NCBI GenBank assembly: GCA_965225915.1
Contig: OZ245326.1
Coordinates: 1,550,001 to 1,614,000 of the forward strand
Reading direction: 5' to 3'
From: JAAXHH01 sp965225915
GTDB lineage: Bacteria; JAAXHH01
Length of the DNA: 64,000 bases
Both the position numbers and the translations under genes were made by a program. Positions 20,901 to 30,544 of the stretch are shown here, piece after piece; positions within the stretch are counted from its first letter, which is position 1, and each line of letters opens with the position of its first letter. Below the pieces are notes generated by a model that searched no databases, had not been told where the DNA came from, and saw nothing but the letters and a program-made list of their open reading frames with translations.

Positions 20901-21551
20901 ATGAACAGTATGACCAACGAAATCATGCGTAGGGTGTCCGCGTACCCCAGCGGCAGGTGGGTGTGCACGCCGAAGGACTTCCTGGACCTCGGGAGCAGGG
21001 ACGCCATCGACCAGGCGCTGTCGCGCCTCGCCAAAACTGATCGGCTCCGGCGCATCGGCCACGGCCTTTATGACAGGCCAAGGTTCAGCAACGTGCTGAA
21101 GCGTCCTGCACCGGTTGATCTGGATGCCGCCGTTGCAGCACTGGCAAGGCGGGATGGCGTTCGGATTATGCCGGATGGCCTGGCGTCTGCGAATCAGTTG
21201 GGCCTCACGAACGCAGTGCCGGCAAAGGTCAGCTTCGTAACGGACGGCTACTCCAGGACACTTAAGATTGAAGGACGGACAGTCCGTTTCCAACATGCGG
21301 GTCCAAGAGTTATGCAGTGGGCCGGGAAACCGGCGGCTCCTGTGGTCCTGGCGTTGCGGTGGCTTGGCCCCGTTGCTGCCGCGGACGCACAGGTCGTTTC
21401 GACGCTGAATCGGAACCTTTCCAGGGAAGTGAAGCTCGATCTACTGCAAAACAGCCGCGATCTACCCGGATGGGCGCTACCACTGGCGCGTAAAATCACT
21501 ACTGTTCATGATGGCGCCGGAGGTTCGAAGAGGCCGTGCCCGGATCGGTGA
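20901..21551 (+). CDS. AbiEi/DUF6088-type antitoxin
   Basis: A 216-residue protein of the DUF6088 group, related to the AbiEi antitoxin of type IV toxin-antitoxin systems. The N-terminus (MTNEIMRRVSAYPSGRWVCTPKDFLDLGSRDAIDQAL, read in two parts) is a winged helix, and RLRRIGHGLYDRPRF, VRIMPDGLASANQLGL, VTDGYSRTLKIEGRTVRFQ and VVLALRWLG are family landmarks. Its partner should be a nucleotidyltransferase of the AbiEii kind directly downstream. Only a fragment of that gene survives, so this antitoxin is probably an orphan. Confidence 0.8.
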   Translation: MNSMTNEIMRRVSAYPSGRWVCTPKDFLDLGSRDAIDQALSRLAKTDRLRRIGHGLYDRPRFSNVLKRPAPVDLDAAVAALARRDGVRIMPDGLASANQLGLTNAVPAKVSFVTDGYSRTLKIEGRTVRFQHAGPRVMQWAGKPAAPVVLALRWLGPVAAADAQVVSTLNRNLSREVKLDLLQNSRDLPGWALPLARKITTVHDGAGGSKRPCPDR

Positions 21552-21700
21552 AACTGGTTCCTCAGATGGAACTTCGAACGGTTATTGAACGAGACTATGA
21601 AGCCATGCAGGGCATGATCCTGGGCGACATTCCGCATTTCGGATGGGTCATGGATCAACTGCTGCATGCCGAAGCCGCAATTAACGGGACCTGGGCTTCA
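21536..21700 (+). pseudogene. Fragment of an AbiEii/DUF1814-type toxin C-terminus
   Basis: The frame reads VIERDYEAMQGMILGDIPHF and WVMDQLLHAEAAINGTW, which resembles the closing helices of AbiEii-type nucleotidyltransferase toxins (DYxAMxxMIFGDxPxF pattern). The catalytic GSxxR part is missing. It overlaps the end of the antitoxin gene, the normal position for the toxin, so a deletion has removed most of the toxin. Assignment rests on one motif and location. Confidence 0.5.
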
Positions 21701-21770
21701 GTAATAGGCACCCTTGAAAATCACGGCGGACAGACCAACCCGAAGACCAAATGCGGAAATGGAGTTCGAA

Positions 21771-22373
21771 ATGGCAAGGACGGACAGGCACGACCCCCGG
21801 GCACAGACCAACAGTCTCCTGCTCCTTGGCATCGTGGACCTGCTCGAAGAGAAAGGCCTGCTGGACAAGGACCAGTTTCTTCAGCGTCTCGCCACGTTCA
21901 AGGATGAAACCATTGATATAGGCCTTTTCTGGAATACGGAAGACGAGTTGCGGGGAGACGCGGGGTACCACTGCGGCGGTCAACAGGTCACCGAACGAAT
22001 GGCGGAGCGTATCGGCCTTTCATCCGAAGACAGGGTGCTAGATGCCGGATGCGGCGCCGGCGGGATTACTGGACAAGGTGAGTTTCAGGTATGGGGATGC
22101 GGCAAATACGGGGAGGCGGCGGAGATGCCCTTCGAGGACAATAGCTTCGATGTGATATGGAGCCAGGGGGCGTTACCCTTTACCGGAGATGTGAAGCAGA
22201 TATTCCAGGTCGGTCGCCTTCTACAGCGAACGATATCCGAAAGAGGCCGCCTGGTTTCGCGATCGAAAGTATGGATCCTACATGGTGACGGCGAACAAAC
22301 CCACCGGACCCTCCGCCCCTACGACGAATGCATCGTAACGAAAAAGACTCCATACAATTTGATACCCAAATGA
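21771..22373 (+). pseudogene. Decayed SAM-dependent methyltransferase
   Basis: The open frame holds an N-terminal helical segment (NSLLLLGIVDLLEEKGLLD) and methyltransferase motif I (RVLDAGCGAGGITG), then jumps after about ten residues to the stretch that normally comes 40 residues later (GEAAEMPFEDNSFDVIWSQGALPF), so motifs II and its loop are gone. The rest loses resemblance to the family. A continuous frame survives by chance, but a working SAM pocket is unlikely. The frame overlaps the ABC permease remnant by four bases. Confidence 0.6.
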
Positions 22374-24661
22374 TCCGAAACTACCTCCTTGTAGCCGCGC
22401 GCAACCTGCTCAGGCACCCTGCCTATTCCCTCATCAACATCGCCGGACTCGCGATCGGCATGGCCGCGTGAATACTGATCGTGATGTACATCCAGGATGA
22501 GCTTAGCTACGATCGATACCATGAAAACGCCGATCGGATTTACCGGATCGTCGATGATATCGAAAGCGGCGGTCAGACCATACAGACGGCGGGTACTCCC
22601 GCGGGCTGGGGGCCCGCGCTGAAGCGGCCCTGCTCGACCTGTTTGCCATCCCGCTTATCGCCGGCAATCCCCGGACCGCGCTGTCCGATCCGTATTCGGT
22701 CGTGATCTCGAAGGAGATGGCCTCCAAGTACTTCGGTGAGGAGGACGCGTTGGGGAAAGTCCTCAATGGGGACAATCGCTGGGACTTCAGGGTTACAGGC
22801 GTTATGCGGAACATCCCGACAAATTCGCATTTGCGCCCGGACATGATCATATCCTATTCCTCTATAAAAATCATTGGTGGAATTGATTTGGATGATTGGG
22901 AGAATCATGGGAATCTCTATACCTATATCCAGTTGCGTGAAAATGCATCCCCGGATGCGCTGGAAGCCCAACTGCCTGCATTTCTCGAACGTTACGCGGG
23001 GGACAAATACCGCGAGTCGGGCGTGGTGCTGAAGCCGTCGCTTCAACCGCTCGTCGACATCCACCTGTATTCGCACCGGGAAAGCGAACACGAACCCAAC
23101 GGCGATATCCGTTACGTCGTCCTGTTCTCGATCATCGCGTTCCTCGTACCGATCATCGCGTGCATCAACTTCGTAAACCTGGCCACCGCCCGGTCGGCCA
23201 TGCGGGCCAGGGAAGTGGGCTTGCGCAAGGTCCTGGGCGCCAACCGGCCCCAGTTGCTCGGACAGTTCCTCGGAGAGGCGATCGTCATGGCGGGACTCGC
23301 CGTGATCATCGCGATAGCCCTGGTGCATCTCGCCCTGCCCGCCGTCAATGCGCTCGCTGGCAAGCAACTGGCTTTCCCGCTGTCGAATGGATGGGTGCTG
23401 GCCACTCTGGCCGTCAGTACGATTGGAATAGGGCTGGTTGCCGGCAGCTATCCCGCCGTTTACCTATCGGGGTTTCTGCCCACCGAAGTATTGAAAGGCA
23501 GCCTGAAGTCTGGAACGTCGGGCTTTGGATTGCGCAAAGTACTGGTCGTAACACAGTTCGCCATGTCCATTTTCCTGCTGGTCAGCACGGCCGTAATCTA
23601 CGACCAGCTCGATTAAATCCAGAACAAGAGACTGGGGTTTAACAAGGAGCACGTGATGGTGGTCCCCATAACGGGATGGCCGCAACAGCAGAACACGCCG
23701 GTGCTGAAACAGCGTGTCTCCCAGTTGCCCGGTGTGGTGGACATGGCGACGACCACCGGCGTACCAGGCATGCGGGTCTTGCCGATTTATGCCGGTTCGG
23801 CCGGAAGGGGTAAGGCCGGAGGATCACCTGATGATGGCCACCCTGGAGGTGGACGAGCATTTTCTGGACGTCATGAATATCGAACTCGTCGCCGGCCGGG
23901 GTTTCTCGCCGGACCGGGGAACGGACTCGACCATGGCGTACATACTGAACGAGACGGCCGTAGCGTATCTGGACTGGGGAGTGCCTCTCGACGCGATAGG
24001 CAGGCAATTCGAGATTTCTGGGTATACCAGGACGAAAGGACGCGTGGTCGGTGTTGTGAGCGATTTCCACCTGCGCACGATTCACGAAGAGATCGAACCG
24101 GTCGTGATGCTATTCAGCCCCTATCACGCGTTTGTGCTCATCCGAATCGAGCCGGAGGGGATCCCCGATACCATTGCGCGAATTCGCCAGGTGTGGCAGG
24201 AGATCGATCACATTTACTCACTGGAATACACGTTCCTGGATGAGGATTTCGACCGGCTGTACCGGGCCGACCGCCAGCTCGGCACGATTTTCGCAGCCTT
24301 CGCGTTTCTTGCGATCTTCGTGGCCTGCCTGGGCCTCCTGGGCCTGGCCTCGTATTCGATCCAGCAGCGGACCAGGGAGATCGGGATCCGAAAGGTCCTC
24401 GGCTCGTCGGTTTCCGCCATTGTGCTCCTGCTGTCGAAGGATTTCATGAAGTACGTCCTTCTGGCCAATGCAATCGCCTGGTCGCTGGCTTACTTCGCCA
24501 TGACCCGCTGGCTGCAGAATTACGCCTATGCATCCGACATCGAGTTTGCATGGTTCCTTGCAGGCGGCGTACTCGCCGTGATCATCGCCTGGTTGACGAT
24601 CGGGGCCCATGCCGTTGCCGCTTCGAGAAGGAATCCGGTGAACGCCATGAGGCAAGGATAG
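22370..24661 (+). pseudogene. FtsX/MacB-type ABC transporter permease, multiply broken
   Basis: Remains of a large (about 800-residue) permease of the ADOP/MacB type. It opens MIRNYLLVAARNLLRHPAYS and then meets an in-frame TGA at 22469-22471 where relatives have Cys (GMAAC). A deletion/frameshift near 22610 removes much of the periplasmic domain. The frame from 22702 carries VVSK-type ISKEMASKYFGEEDALGK and the first FtsX domain, and a TAA at 23614-23616 ends it. A further frameshift near 23810 leads to the second periplasmic part and the final FtsX domain (TREIGIRKVLGSS, VAASRRNPVNAMR). Two stops and at least two shifts make a functional product implausible. No cognate ATPase is nearby. Confidence 0.9.
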
Positions 24662-24751
24662 TACTATAAACCTGTTCCCGTCACTTCAATGACGATCAGG
24701 AAACAACTGCCGAGATCGTAGCCTCAGATGTGAAAGAGGTAACAGGTTACT

Positions 24752-24964
24752 TCATGCGAGCATCAGCCGCGCACCCTTGGGTTCAGGAACCGGATCGCTG
24801 AACTCGCGTGCCGTGTCGATCCATAACCCTATGGCTTCTTGAGCTTTCCTGAGTGCCGCTTCCTGAGTGGCGCCATGAGCCATACATCCCGGTAGTTCCG
24901 GAACTTCGGCAACAAATGTGTTGTCTTCGTTGCTCCAGTAGAGAATCACCTCGTACTTATACAT
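24752..24964 (-). CDS. HicB-type antitoxin (second copy in window)
   Basis: A 70-residue HicB/UPF0150-type protein: YKYEVILYWSNEDNTFVAEV with PELPGCMAHGATQEAALRKAQEAI and a short tail PEPKGARLMLA. Its ATG overlaps the stop of the upstream hicA remnant (TGATG), the normal coupling for the hicA-first arrangement. Since hicA is frameshifted, the antitoxin is probably left without its toxin. It belongs to a different HicB subgroup from the one at 18.2 kb. Confidence 0.9.
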   Translation of the reverse strand: MYKYEVILYWSNEDNTFVAEVPELPGCMAHGATQEAALRKAQEAIGLWIDTAREFSDPVPEPKGARLMLA

Positions 24965-25220
24965 CAACTCGCCTCCTCCAGTTTGTATTCCGATATAACG
25001 CGACGTGCCTGACGCACCTGATAGAGTTTCGCGTAGCTGCCATCACGTTGTAGATTGATCTTCTCCTTGACTCCTGCCTTTCTGAATATATGATGGCCAC
25101 CTCGAATACGTTCGACGAATCCGAGTCGCGTAAGAAGGTTCTCAGGTCGTCAAAGCGGATACTGGCATCCGAACGACCATCAAGAATCTTACCAATTAAA
25201 GGTGTATCCTGTTTGACCAT
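24964..25220 (-). pseudogene. HicA-type toxin, frameshifted
   Basis: From ATG 25220 the frame reads MVKQDTPLIGKILDGRSDAS and RFDDLRTFL. A one-base shift near 25125 is then needed to continue with TRLGFVERIRGGHHIFRKAG, INLQRDGSYAKLYQVRQARR and the end KLEEAS, which together form a complete HicA-type toxin of about 85 residues. GGHHIFRK carries the catalytic histidine. A single base change could restore the gene, so a sequencing error is a real alternative. Confidence 0.85.
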
Positions 25221-25729
25221 GGCGTGCCTGAATCTCACTCACATACAGATTCTAAGGACGAGTTCGTGATAGACAGTTCAATTGCATAACGAAGTATGTA
25301 TTTGCCCGAATCGCTTCCTGTTGGACATGGAGATTGAGATTGCAGGTAGACAGATGGCGATTCAGAGTCGTGATGTACCTCCACGAACAGAATGAAGCGT
25401 AACCCTGTGTCCAGGTCAAGGATGCAGTACGTTTCCCTTGAGGATGAGGTACTCGTCATATAAAACGATCGTGCTGACGGATGATGTATGCTGAATAACC
25501 TTAATCCTGCTTTTAACATGATCGGGATCAGTGTACACTACTGCAAGCTGTCCGAAACCGGGTCAAGCAGGCCGGCCTGGTCAAGGGCAGGCGAACAGAC
25601 ATCCGGATACCCGTTCAGCTCTTGTAGCGAGAATCTGAAACTGTTGGCGCCTGCGGCAGAGGAGCCTGCAACGGAGGGACCTGCAACAGAGGAGCTCGTG
25701 CTTAAACCCGAATAAGAACCTCTTACCTC

Positions 25730-26716
25730 ATGGATACTTCTACAATCTCTTCCTATCTATCGCGCAACCATGGGCTTGCCGATCCGATCGAAATACGCTT
25801 CCTGGAGCGCGGGGCCAACGAGTCCTGCCTCGTTGAATCGCTGGCACAGATGTACATTTACAGGATCTACATCGAGAACGAATTCTACCCCCGTAATCCG
25901 CAGACGTTTCTATACGAACTCGAATAGCTGAGCTTTCTCCGCGAATACCACCTGCCGGTACCCCAGCCCGTCCGCCGCCTGGATGGACAGTTGTTAAGTG
26001 AAATAAAGTCAGAGTCAGGAACTCGATGCAGCGCCTTGTTCCAATTCTTCGAGGGTGAGGAGCATATTGCCTGGCATCCTGAAGTGAATGAACCGGTGGT
26101 GATTTCGTTAGGGGCTTCCGTAGCCGAAATTCACAAGCGGGCGGATGATTTCCAAAGACCCTTCTGTCGCCACCATTTTGACCTGCAGTATCTACTGGAT
26201 GGTCCGCTGCATACATTGGAAACCATCCTGAAGCAGCGACGGGGCGACGACCTGGCGTTTTTTAAGGATTACGCCGATTTCATGCGCCAACAGCTTACCA
26301 CGCTTGGTAAGGGCAAAGACGTCTACGGCCTCATTCACGCCGATCTTCACGTCGGGAACATACTGTACAATCCAGACACCGGGTTTTGCATCCTTGATTT
26401 CGATCAGTGCGCGCTTGGCTGGCGGGCCTACGATGTGGCGACCTTCATGTAAAACATTGTCGAGACGGTACCCGCTCACCTTACGAATGATATATTGCGC
26501 TGTTTCCTGGAAGGATACAACCAGGTACGCCCACTAACCCAATTGGAAATGGACTGTCTGCCGGTGTTCGCGAATGCGTGGACCCTATGGGATATCGGCG
26601 AAACGCTGGTGCTGTCCACGCTGTGGGGCGGTCACCGGCCGGACTTGGTTGAAGGAGATCAAACCCAGGATGAGTATCTGGACGAGGCGATTGAATCCCT
26701 GCGAAAAATGCTTTGA
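25730..26716 (+). pseudogene. Aminoglycoside-type phosphotransferase with two in-frame stops
   Basis: One reading frame, interrupted only by TAG at 25925-25927 and TAA at 26450-26452, encodes an APH/choline-kinase-like protein of about 328 residues. Landmarks are the N-lobe (RGANESCLV), PVPQPVRRLDGQLL, FQFFEGEEH, the catalytic loop LIHADLHVGNILYN, the metal-binding FCILDFDQCALGWRAYDVATFM, and the C-terminal helices. These kinases phosphorylate small amines or sugars. No frameshift is needed, so the gene was lost by two point changes or is read through. The protein is otherwise well kept, including catalytic Asp residues, which suggests recent loss. Confidence 0.85.
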
Positions 26717-26845
26717 AGGTGAAGTGCCCATAGCAATGGCGAGGTGCCCATCACAACCAGATGAGACCATGCGTGACGCGAGAAATCCTGACAGCGACCC
26801 GATCCGCCGCGTCCGCTGGTACCGCATTGATTCCTGGAGGTCCGA

Positions 26846-27526
26846 ATGACAACGTGGCGTGAATTGACCTTCCCTGCCGATTCTTCACGAAACGAGACGC
26901 TCGTCATCGAAGACGACCGCGCCGATGTCGTCAACGACCTCCTTCGTTGGCGAATCCTCGAAATCCTCGGTGAAGGGAATACGGTCGCGGAGATCTCAGA
27001 GGCGTTGGCCGTTACCGATTCCCGAATACTTTATCATCTGCAAAAACTGGCGGAAACGGGCGTCGTACATTTGGAGGAAAATGACGCTGGCCCGCGGGAA
27101 TGGCATTGTTTGCCGGCGACTGGCAAGATCCGCGTTCGAGCGAAGGCCTCCACATCCTCAGGCACTCAGTCTTCGAGTGAACAGAACGTGAATGACCGGT
27201 CTTCGAGTGACCAGGACGCACACGAGCAATCCGCGAGTGAACCGACCGGGGAGGCCATGCCGCCGGATGTAGCCAGCCAATTCAACCAGGCATTCCGCGA
27301 AGCCGCTGAAGGCCTGTACGGTTCGACCTTCCAGATGTCCGTCAACCACAACCGTGCGCGACTGTCCGAAGCCAAGGCTGCCGAATTCAACCGTCGATTG
27401 CTGGCGCTGATCGAAGAGTACTTCCCACCGGGCAAAGGCGATCAGTCGGACATCAAGTACGGTTTCCACGGGGTACTCACGCCCATCGATCTTCATCCGA
27501 TTGAGGAATCTGGAATCGAGGAATAG
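26846..27526 (+). CDS. ArsR-like winged-helix regulator with Ser/Asp-rich linker
   Basis: A 226-residue protein with an N-terminal winged helix (VVNDLLRWRILEILGEGNTV, EISEALAVTDSRILYHLQKL, ETGVVHLEE), which places it with ArsR-type helix-turn-helix proteins. A linker of about residues 105-140 is rich in Ser, Asp and Glu and carries three rough copies of a short unit (SSSEQN, SSSDQD, SASEPT). The C-terminal half (FREAAEGLYGSTFQMSVNHNR, FNRRLLALIEEYFPPG) is a separate ligand or dimer domain I do not recognise, resembling those in other bacterial winged-helix proteins. It ends five bases before the NUDIX gene, so the two are probably co-transcribed. Confidence 0.82.
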   Translation: MTTWRELTFPADSSRNETLVIEDDRADVVNDLLRWRILEILGEGNTVAEISEALAVTDSRILYHLQKLAETGVVHLEENDAGPREWHCLPATGKIRVRAKASTSSGTQSSSEQNVNDRSSSDQDAHEQSASEPTGEAMPPDVASQFNQAFREAAEGLYGSTFQMSVNHNRARLSEAKAAEFNRRLLALIEEYFPPGKGDQSDIKYGFHGVLTPIDLHPIEESGIEE

Positions 27527-27531
27527 GAAAG

Positions 27532-28185
27532 ATGCCGATCGAAAAAGTAACCTGCTTCGTAACCCGCCGCATCGACGGCCAGGACCACTTTGCGCTCCTG
27601 AAACATCCCTATGCCGGAAACCAGGTCCCGGCCGGGACGGTGGAGGAAGGAGAATCCTTCGCGGACGCGGCGAACCGGGAGGCCAGGGAAGAAACGGGCC
27701 TGGATGCGTTGCGGATTGTCGCGGAATGGTCGTCGGAATGGAATGAAACAGCCCGGGGGAAAGCGTTTATCCTGAAAACGAGCACCGTATACGCACGCCC
27801 GGACCCCCAGAGTTTTGATTGGGTTTCCATGCCGAGAGGGGTTATCCTCGACACCTGCCAGACCAGGGACGGGTTCGTTCAAATCGATTACACGGAACCG
27901 GAGGCGCTTGGATTCAAAAAGACGTCTTTTCGCGTGACCGGCTGGATCCGGCAGGACGCCCTCACCACCACGGTCGAGCGACGGCACTTTCACCTGGCAT
28001 ACACGGGTACGTGCAAGCAGCACGAGTGGGAAGTCAATGTCGATCACCACCTGTTTACGCTGGCGTGGCATCCACTAAAGGAAGACCCGAATCTGCAGGA
28101 ACCCTTTGACAGATGGTACGAGGCGTTCCGGAAGTATATGACTGGGGGCCTTGAATCGGCTAGCACCGACACTCCCAGCATTTAA
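27532..28185 (+). CDS. NUDIX hydrolase
   Basis: A 217-residue NUDIX protein, hydrolysing a nucleoside-diphosphate-linked compound. The Nudix box GX5EX7REUXEEXGU is exact: GTVEEGESFADAAN then REAREETGL, at residues 35-57. The C-terminal part (RRHFHLAYTG, WEVNVDHHLFTLAWHPL) is a long extension seen in a subgroup of these proteins. It lies directly behind the winged-helix regulator and may be controlled by it. A degraded copy of its 3' half is found at 34026-34298. Confidence 0.92.
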   Translation: MPIEKVTCFVTRRIDGQDHFALLKHPYAGNQVPAGTVEEGESFADAANREAREETGLDALRIVAEWSSEWNETARGKAFILKTSTVYARPDPQSFDWVSMPRGVILDTCQTRDGFVQIDYTEPEALGFKKTSFRVTGWIRQDALTTTVERRHFHLAYTGTCKQHEWEVNVDHHLFTLAWHPLKEDPNLQEPFDRWYEAFRKYMTGGLESASTDTPSI

Positions 28186-28459
28186 AGTATCCTGTACGAC
28201 GTTTATAAGGTATCTTTTACGGGCAAAACCTTTCTGCGGCTAACGGTCTATCCACCTCGACGCGCGCCATCCGACTCACTCTCCCGCCTCTAGATTCCAA
28301 CGTTTGAATCGATATGATCTGGTATAGCCCGGAATCCCAATTTGCGTCAATATGCTGTACATTGCGATAAACAGGTTTCATCTTATCCAGTTTCATCCTG
28401 CACCATCTGGACAATAGCTCCACGCAACTCCGCGTTAATGCATCCCACAGGACCATAAT
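28186..28459. other. Intergenic, possible gene relic
   Basis: About 270 bases. A leftward frame (28217-28456) contains IDANWDSGLYQIISIQTLES, which reads like protein, but it lacks a family match or ribosome site, so I leave it uncalled. Confidence 0.35.
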
Positions 28460-30265
28460 TTGATATTGATATCCCCTCGGTTCCGCTTTCTTCGCTGTTT
28501 TCCTATGCTGTCCCTGGTAATGCTGGTGATGCTGACCAGCTGTATCAAAAGTCCCTCGGAGCCGGCGATACAGGAGCCTGCCTCTATCACCCTGTCGTCG
28601 TATTCGATTGTGCTCACCTCCATCGGTCAGCGCGTGCTGATCAACGCCACAGTGCTGGACCAGGACAGCAGGGTGATCGCGGACGCGACGATATTCTTCA
28701 GAAGCAGCAATGAGAAGATCGCCACGGTAGGCAATAGCGGTCTTGTGACGGCGGTGTCGATGGGCACGACGCAGATCACGGTCACATCGGGCTACGCCAC
28801 GGCGACGGCGACGGTTACCGTGGTGCAGGAGGCCGGCAGCGTTGAGGTCACACCGTCCGGGGCGATTCTGTGGTCAGTCGGACAGAGCGCTCAGTTTAAT
28901 GCAGTGTTGTACGACACCGGAGGCTCGGCCATCCCGGGTGCGGTGGTTGTTTGGTCGAGCAGTGAGCCGGGAGTAGCCACTGTAGACGCCAACGGTCTGG
29001 TGACGGCGGTATCGGACGGAATAACACAGATTACGGCGACTTCGAGCGGCTTCATGACATCTCGTTCCGTGCATGTCATGATTCCGCGTCTGGCGGCCAG
29101 AATCGAGCTCGACGTGTCTGAAGCCACACTGACCTCGGTGGGCCAGAGCTTGCAGCTGCATGCTTTTGTCTTCGATGGCGAAGGTGTGCCCATCCCGGGC
29201 GCATCGGTGTTCTGGTCGAGTAGCCACCCGCTCGTCGCCACGGTGAATGACAGCGGCCTTGTAATCGCGGTATCCAACGGAATCACGGGGATCAAGGCCT
29301 CCGTGAGCGGTATATCCGCGTATGCGACGATATCCGTTTTCGTAGAGGGTACGGTTCCCCCGTCCAAGCCACCGGACAGGGACGCGCTCATCGCGTTCTA
29401 CAACGCAACAGATGGTCCGAACTGGACCAACAACACCAACTGGCTGAGTGACGAGGTGATTGAGGAATGGTACGGGGTGGCCACGGACAACAACTTGTAC
29501 GTGTCGGGGCTGAGTCTGCATCAAAACAACCTGACGGGCACCATTCCACCGGAAATCGGACAGCTACAAGAGCTTAGATCACTCCACCTGCCTGTAAACC
29601 GATTGACTGGTTCCATCCCGCCTGAAATTGGACAATTGAGCAACCTGTCGTATTTGAGCTTTTTCGGAAACGAACTTACAGGCGAAATACCCCCTGAGTT
29701 ACTTCAGTTGCATTCGCTTCAGAACCTGCATTTGGGTAGTAATGAACTAACTGGTGAGATCCCGTCTAATATCGATCAACTCGTCAATCTTCGTGGTCTG
29801 GTGTTATTCTCAAATCAGTTGACGGGAGAAATTCCTCCTCAAATCGGCAACTTGATCAATCTGCAAGTCCTTTGGCTTTCCTCCAACCAGTTTACGGGAG
29901 AAATTCCTCCTCGAATCGGTAACCTGCACATTCTTAGAAATCTGGATTTAGGCGGTAACCAGTTAACCGGGGAAATACCGCGTCAAATCGGTGATTTGAG
30001 TAATCTTCAGGACCTGGGGCTTTCTGGCAATCAGCTATCCGGTGCATTGCCGTCCGAAATCGGACTACTTGTAAAACTGGATGAGTTGTACCTGAGTTAC
30101 AATGAAAACCTGTCCGGTCCGATACCCGTTCGTCTAACTGCCATTACCAACTTACGAATCCTGACCCTGGAAGAAACGCAACTATGCGTCCCATCCCATG
30201 CGGCCTTCCAGGCGTGGTTGGACGGTATAGAGACAAAATGGGGCGTCAAGTTCTGCGAGGAATAG
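28460..30265 (+). CDS. Lipoprotein with BIG2 domains and plant-type leucine-rich repeats
   Basis: A 601-residue surface protein. It begins with a signal sequence whose lipobox is MLTSC (Cys at residue 28), so it should be lipid-anchored outside the inner membrane. Three Ig-like BIG2 domains follow (about residues 40-120, 125-205, 210-295), each with the pattern ATV-x-SGLVTAVS-x-G-T-x-I. Residues 305-600 form nine to ten 24-residue leucine-rich repeats of the LTGEIPPEIGxLxxLxxLxL type. The TTG at 28460 gives a signal peptide with positive charges. The ATG at 28505 would drop them. The role is probably binding or adhesion. No anchor other than lipid is visible. Confidence 0.88.
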   Translation: MILISPRFRFLRCFPMLSLVMLVMLTSCIKSPSEPAIQEPASITLSSYSIVLTSIGQRVLINATVLDQDSRVIADATIFFRSSNEKIATVGNSGLVTAVSMGTTQITVTSGYATATATVTVVQEAGSVEVTPSGAILWSVGQSAQFNAVLYDTGGSAIPGAVVVWSSSEPGVATVDANGLVTAVSDGITQITATSSGFMTSRSVHVMIPRLAARIELDVSEATLTSVGQSLQLHAFVFDGEGVPIPGASVFWSSSHPLVATVNDSGLVIAVSNGITGIKASVSGISAYATISVFVEGTVPPSKPPDRDALIAFYNATDGPNWTNNTNWLSDEVIEEWYGVATDNNLYVSGLSLHQNNLTGTIPPEIGQLQELRSLHLPVNRLTGSIPPEIGQLSNLSYLSFFGNELTGEIPPELLQLHSLQNLHLGSNELTGEIPSNIDQLVNLRGLVLFSNQLTGEIPPQIGNLINLQVLWLSSNQFTGEIPPRIGNLHILRNLDLGGNQLTGEIPRQIGDLSNLQDLGLSGNQLSGALPSEIGLLVKLDELYLSYNENLSGPIPVRLTAITNLRILTLEETQLCVPSHAAFQAWLDGIETKWGVKFCEE

Positions 30266-30544
30266 GGCTGCGGCGAATTGACCGCATTCTACATCGTGAC
30301 GGGTGGACCGGACAGAACGAAGATACAACACAACATCTGAAAGCTGAGCGGTGTGCGGGTTGGTGTCGGTATGACGTTCTCCATGTAGCGGGTCGAGACA
30401 AGCTTCACGCATCCTGAATGGATTAATACCAATTACCACGCAAACCGGATCCGCTGACGACGGACCACCGGTTCCCATTGTCCAAACCGATCCAGCTTGT
30501 CCACCTCATGCACCAGGTTGTGACACGTCACGCATGATCTGGAA
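30266..30544. other. Intergenic, nothing recognised
   Basis: About 280 bases between the leucine-rich-repeat gene and the cytochrome remnant. Short frames on both strands have no family resemblance. Confidence 0.5.

Noticed and set aside
25235..25519. Leftward frame of up to 94 residues upstream of the hicA remnant
   Set aside because: No ribosome site and no family resemblance. It occupies the likely hicA promoter region, so a chance frame is more likely.
22460..26452. Stop-codon reassignment as an explanation for internal TGA, TAG and TAA
   Set aside because: All three stop codons occur internally in decayed genes only, while intact genes nearby end normally in the same codons.
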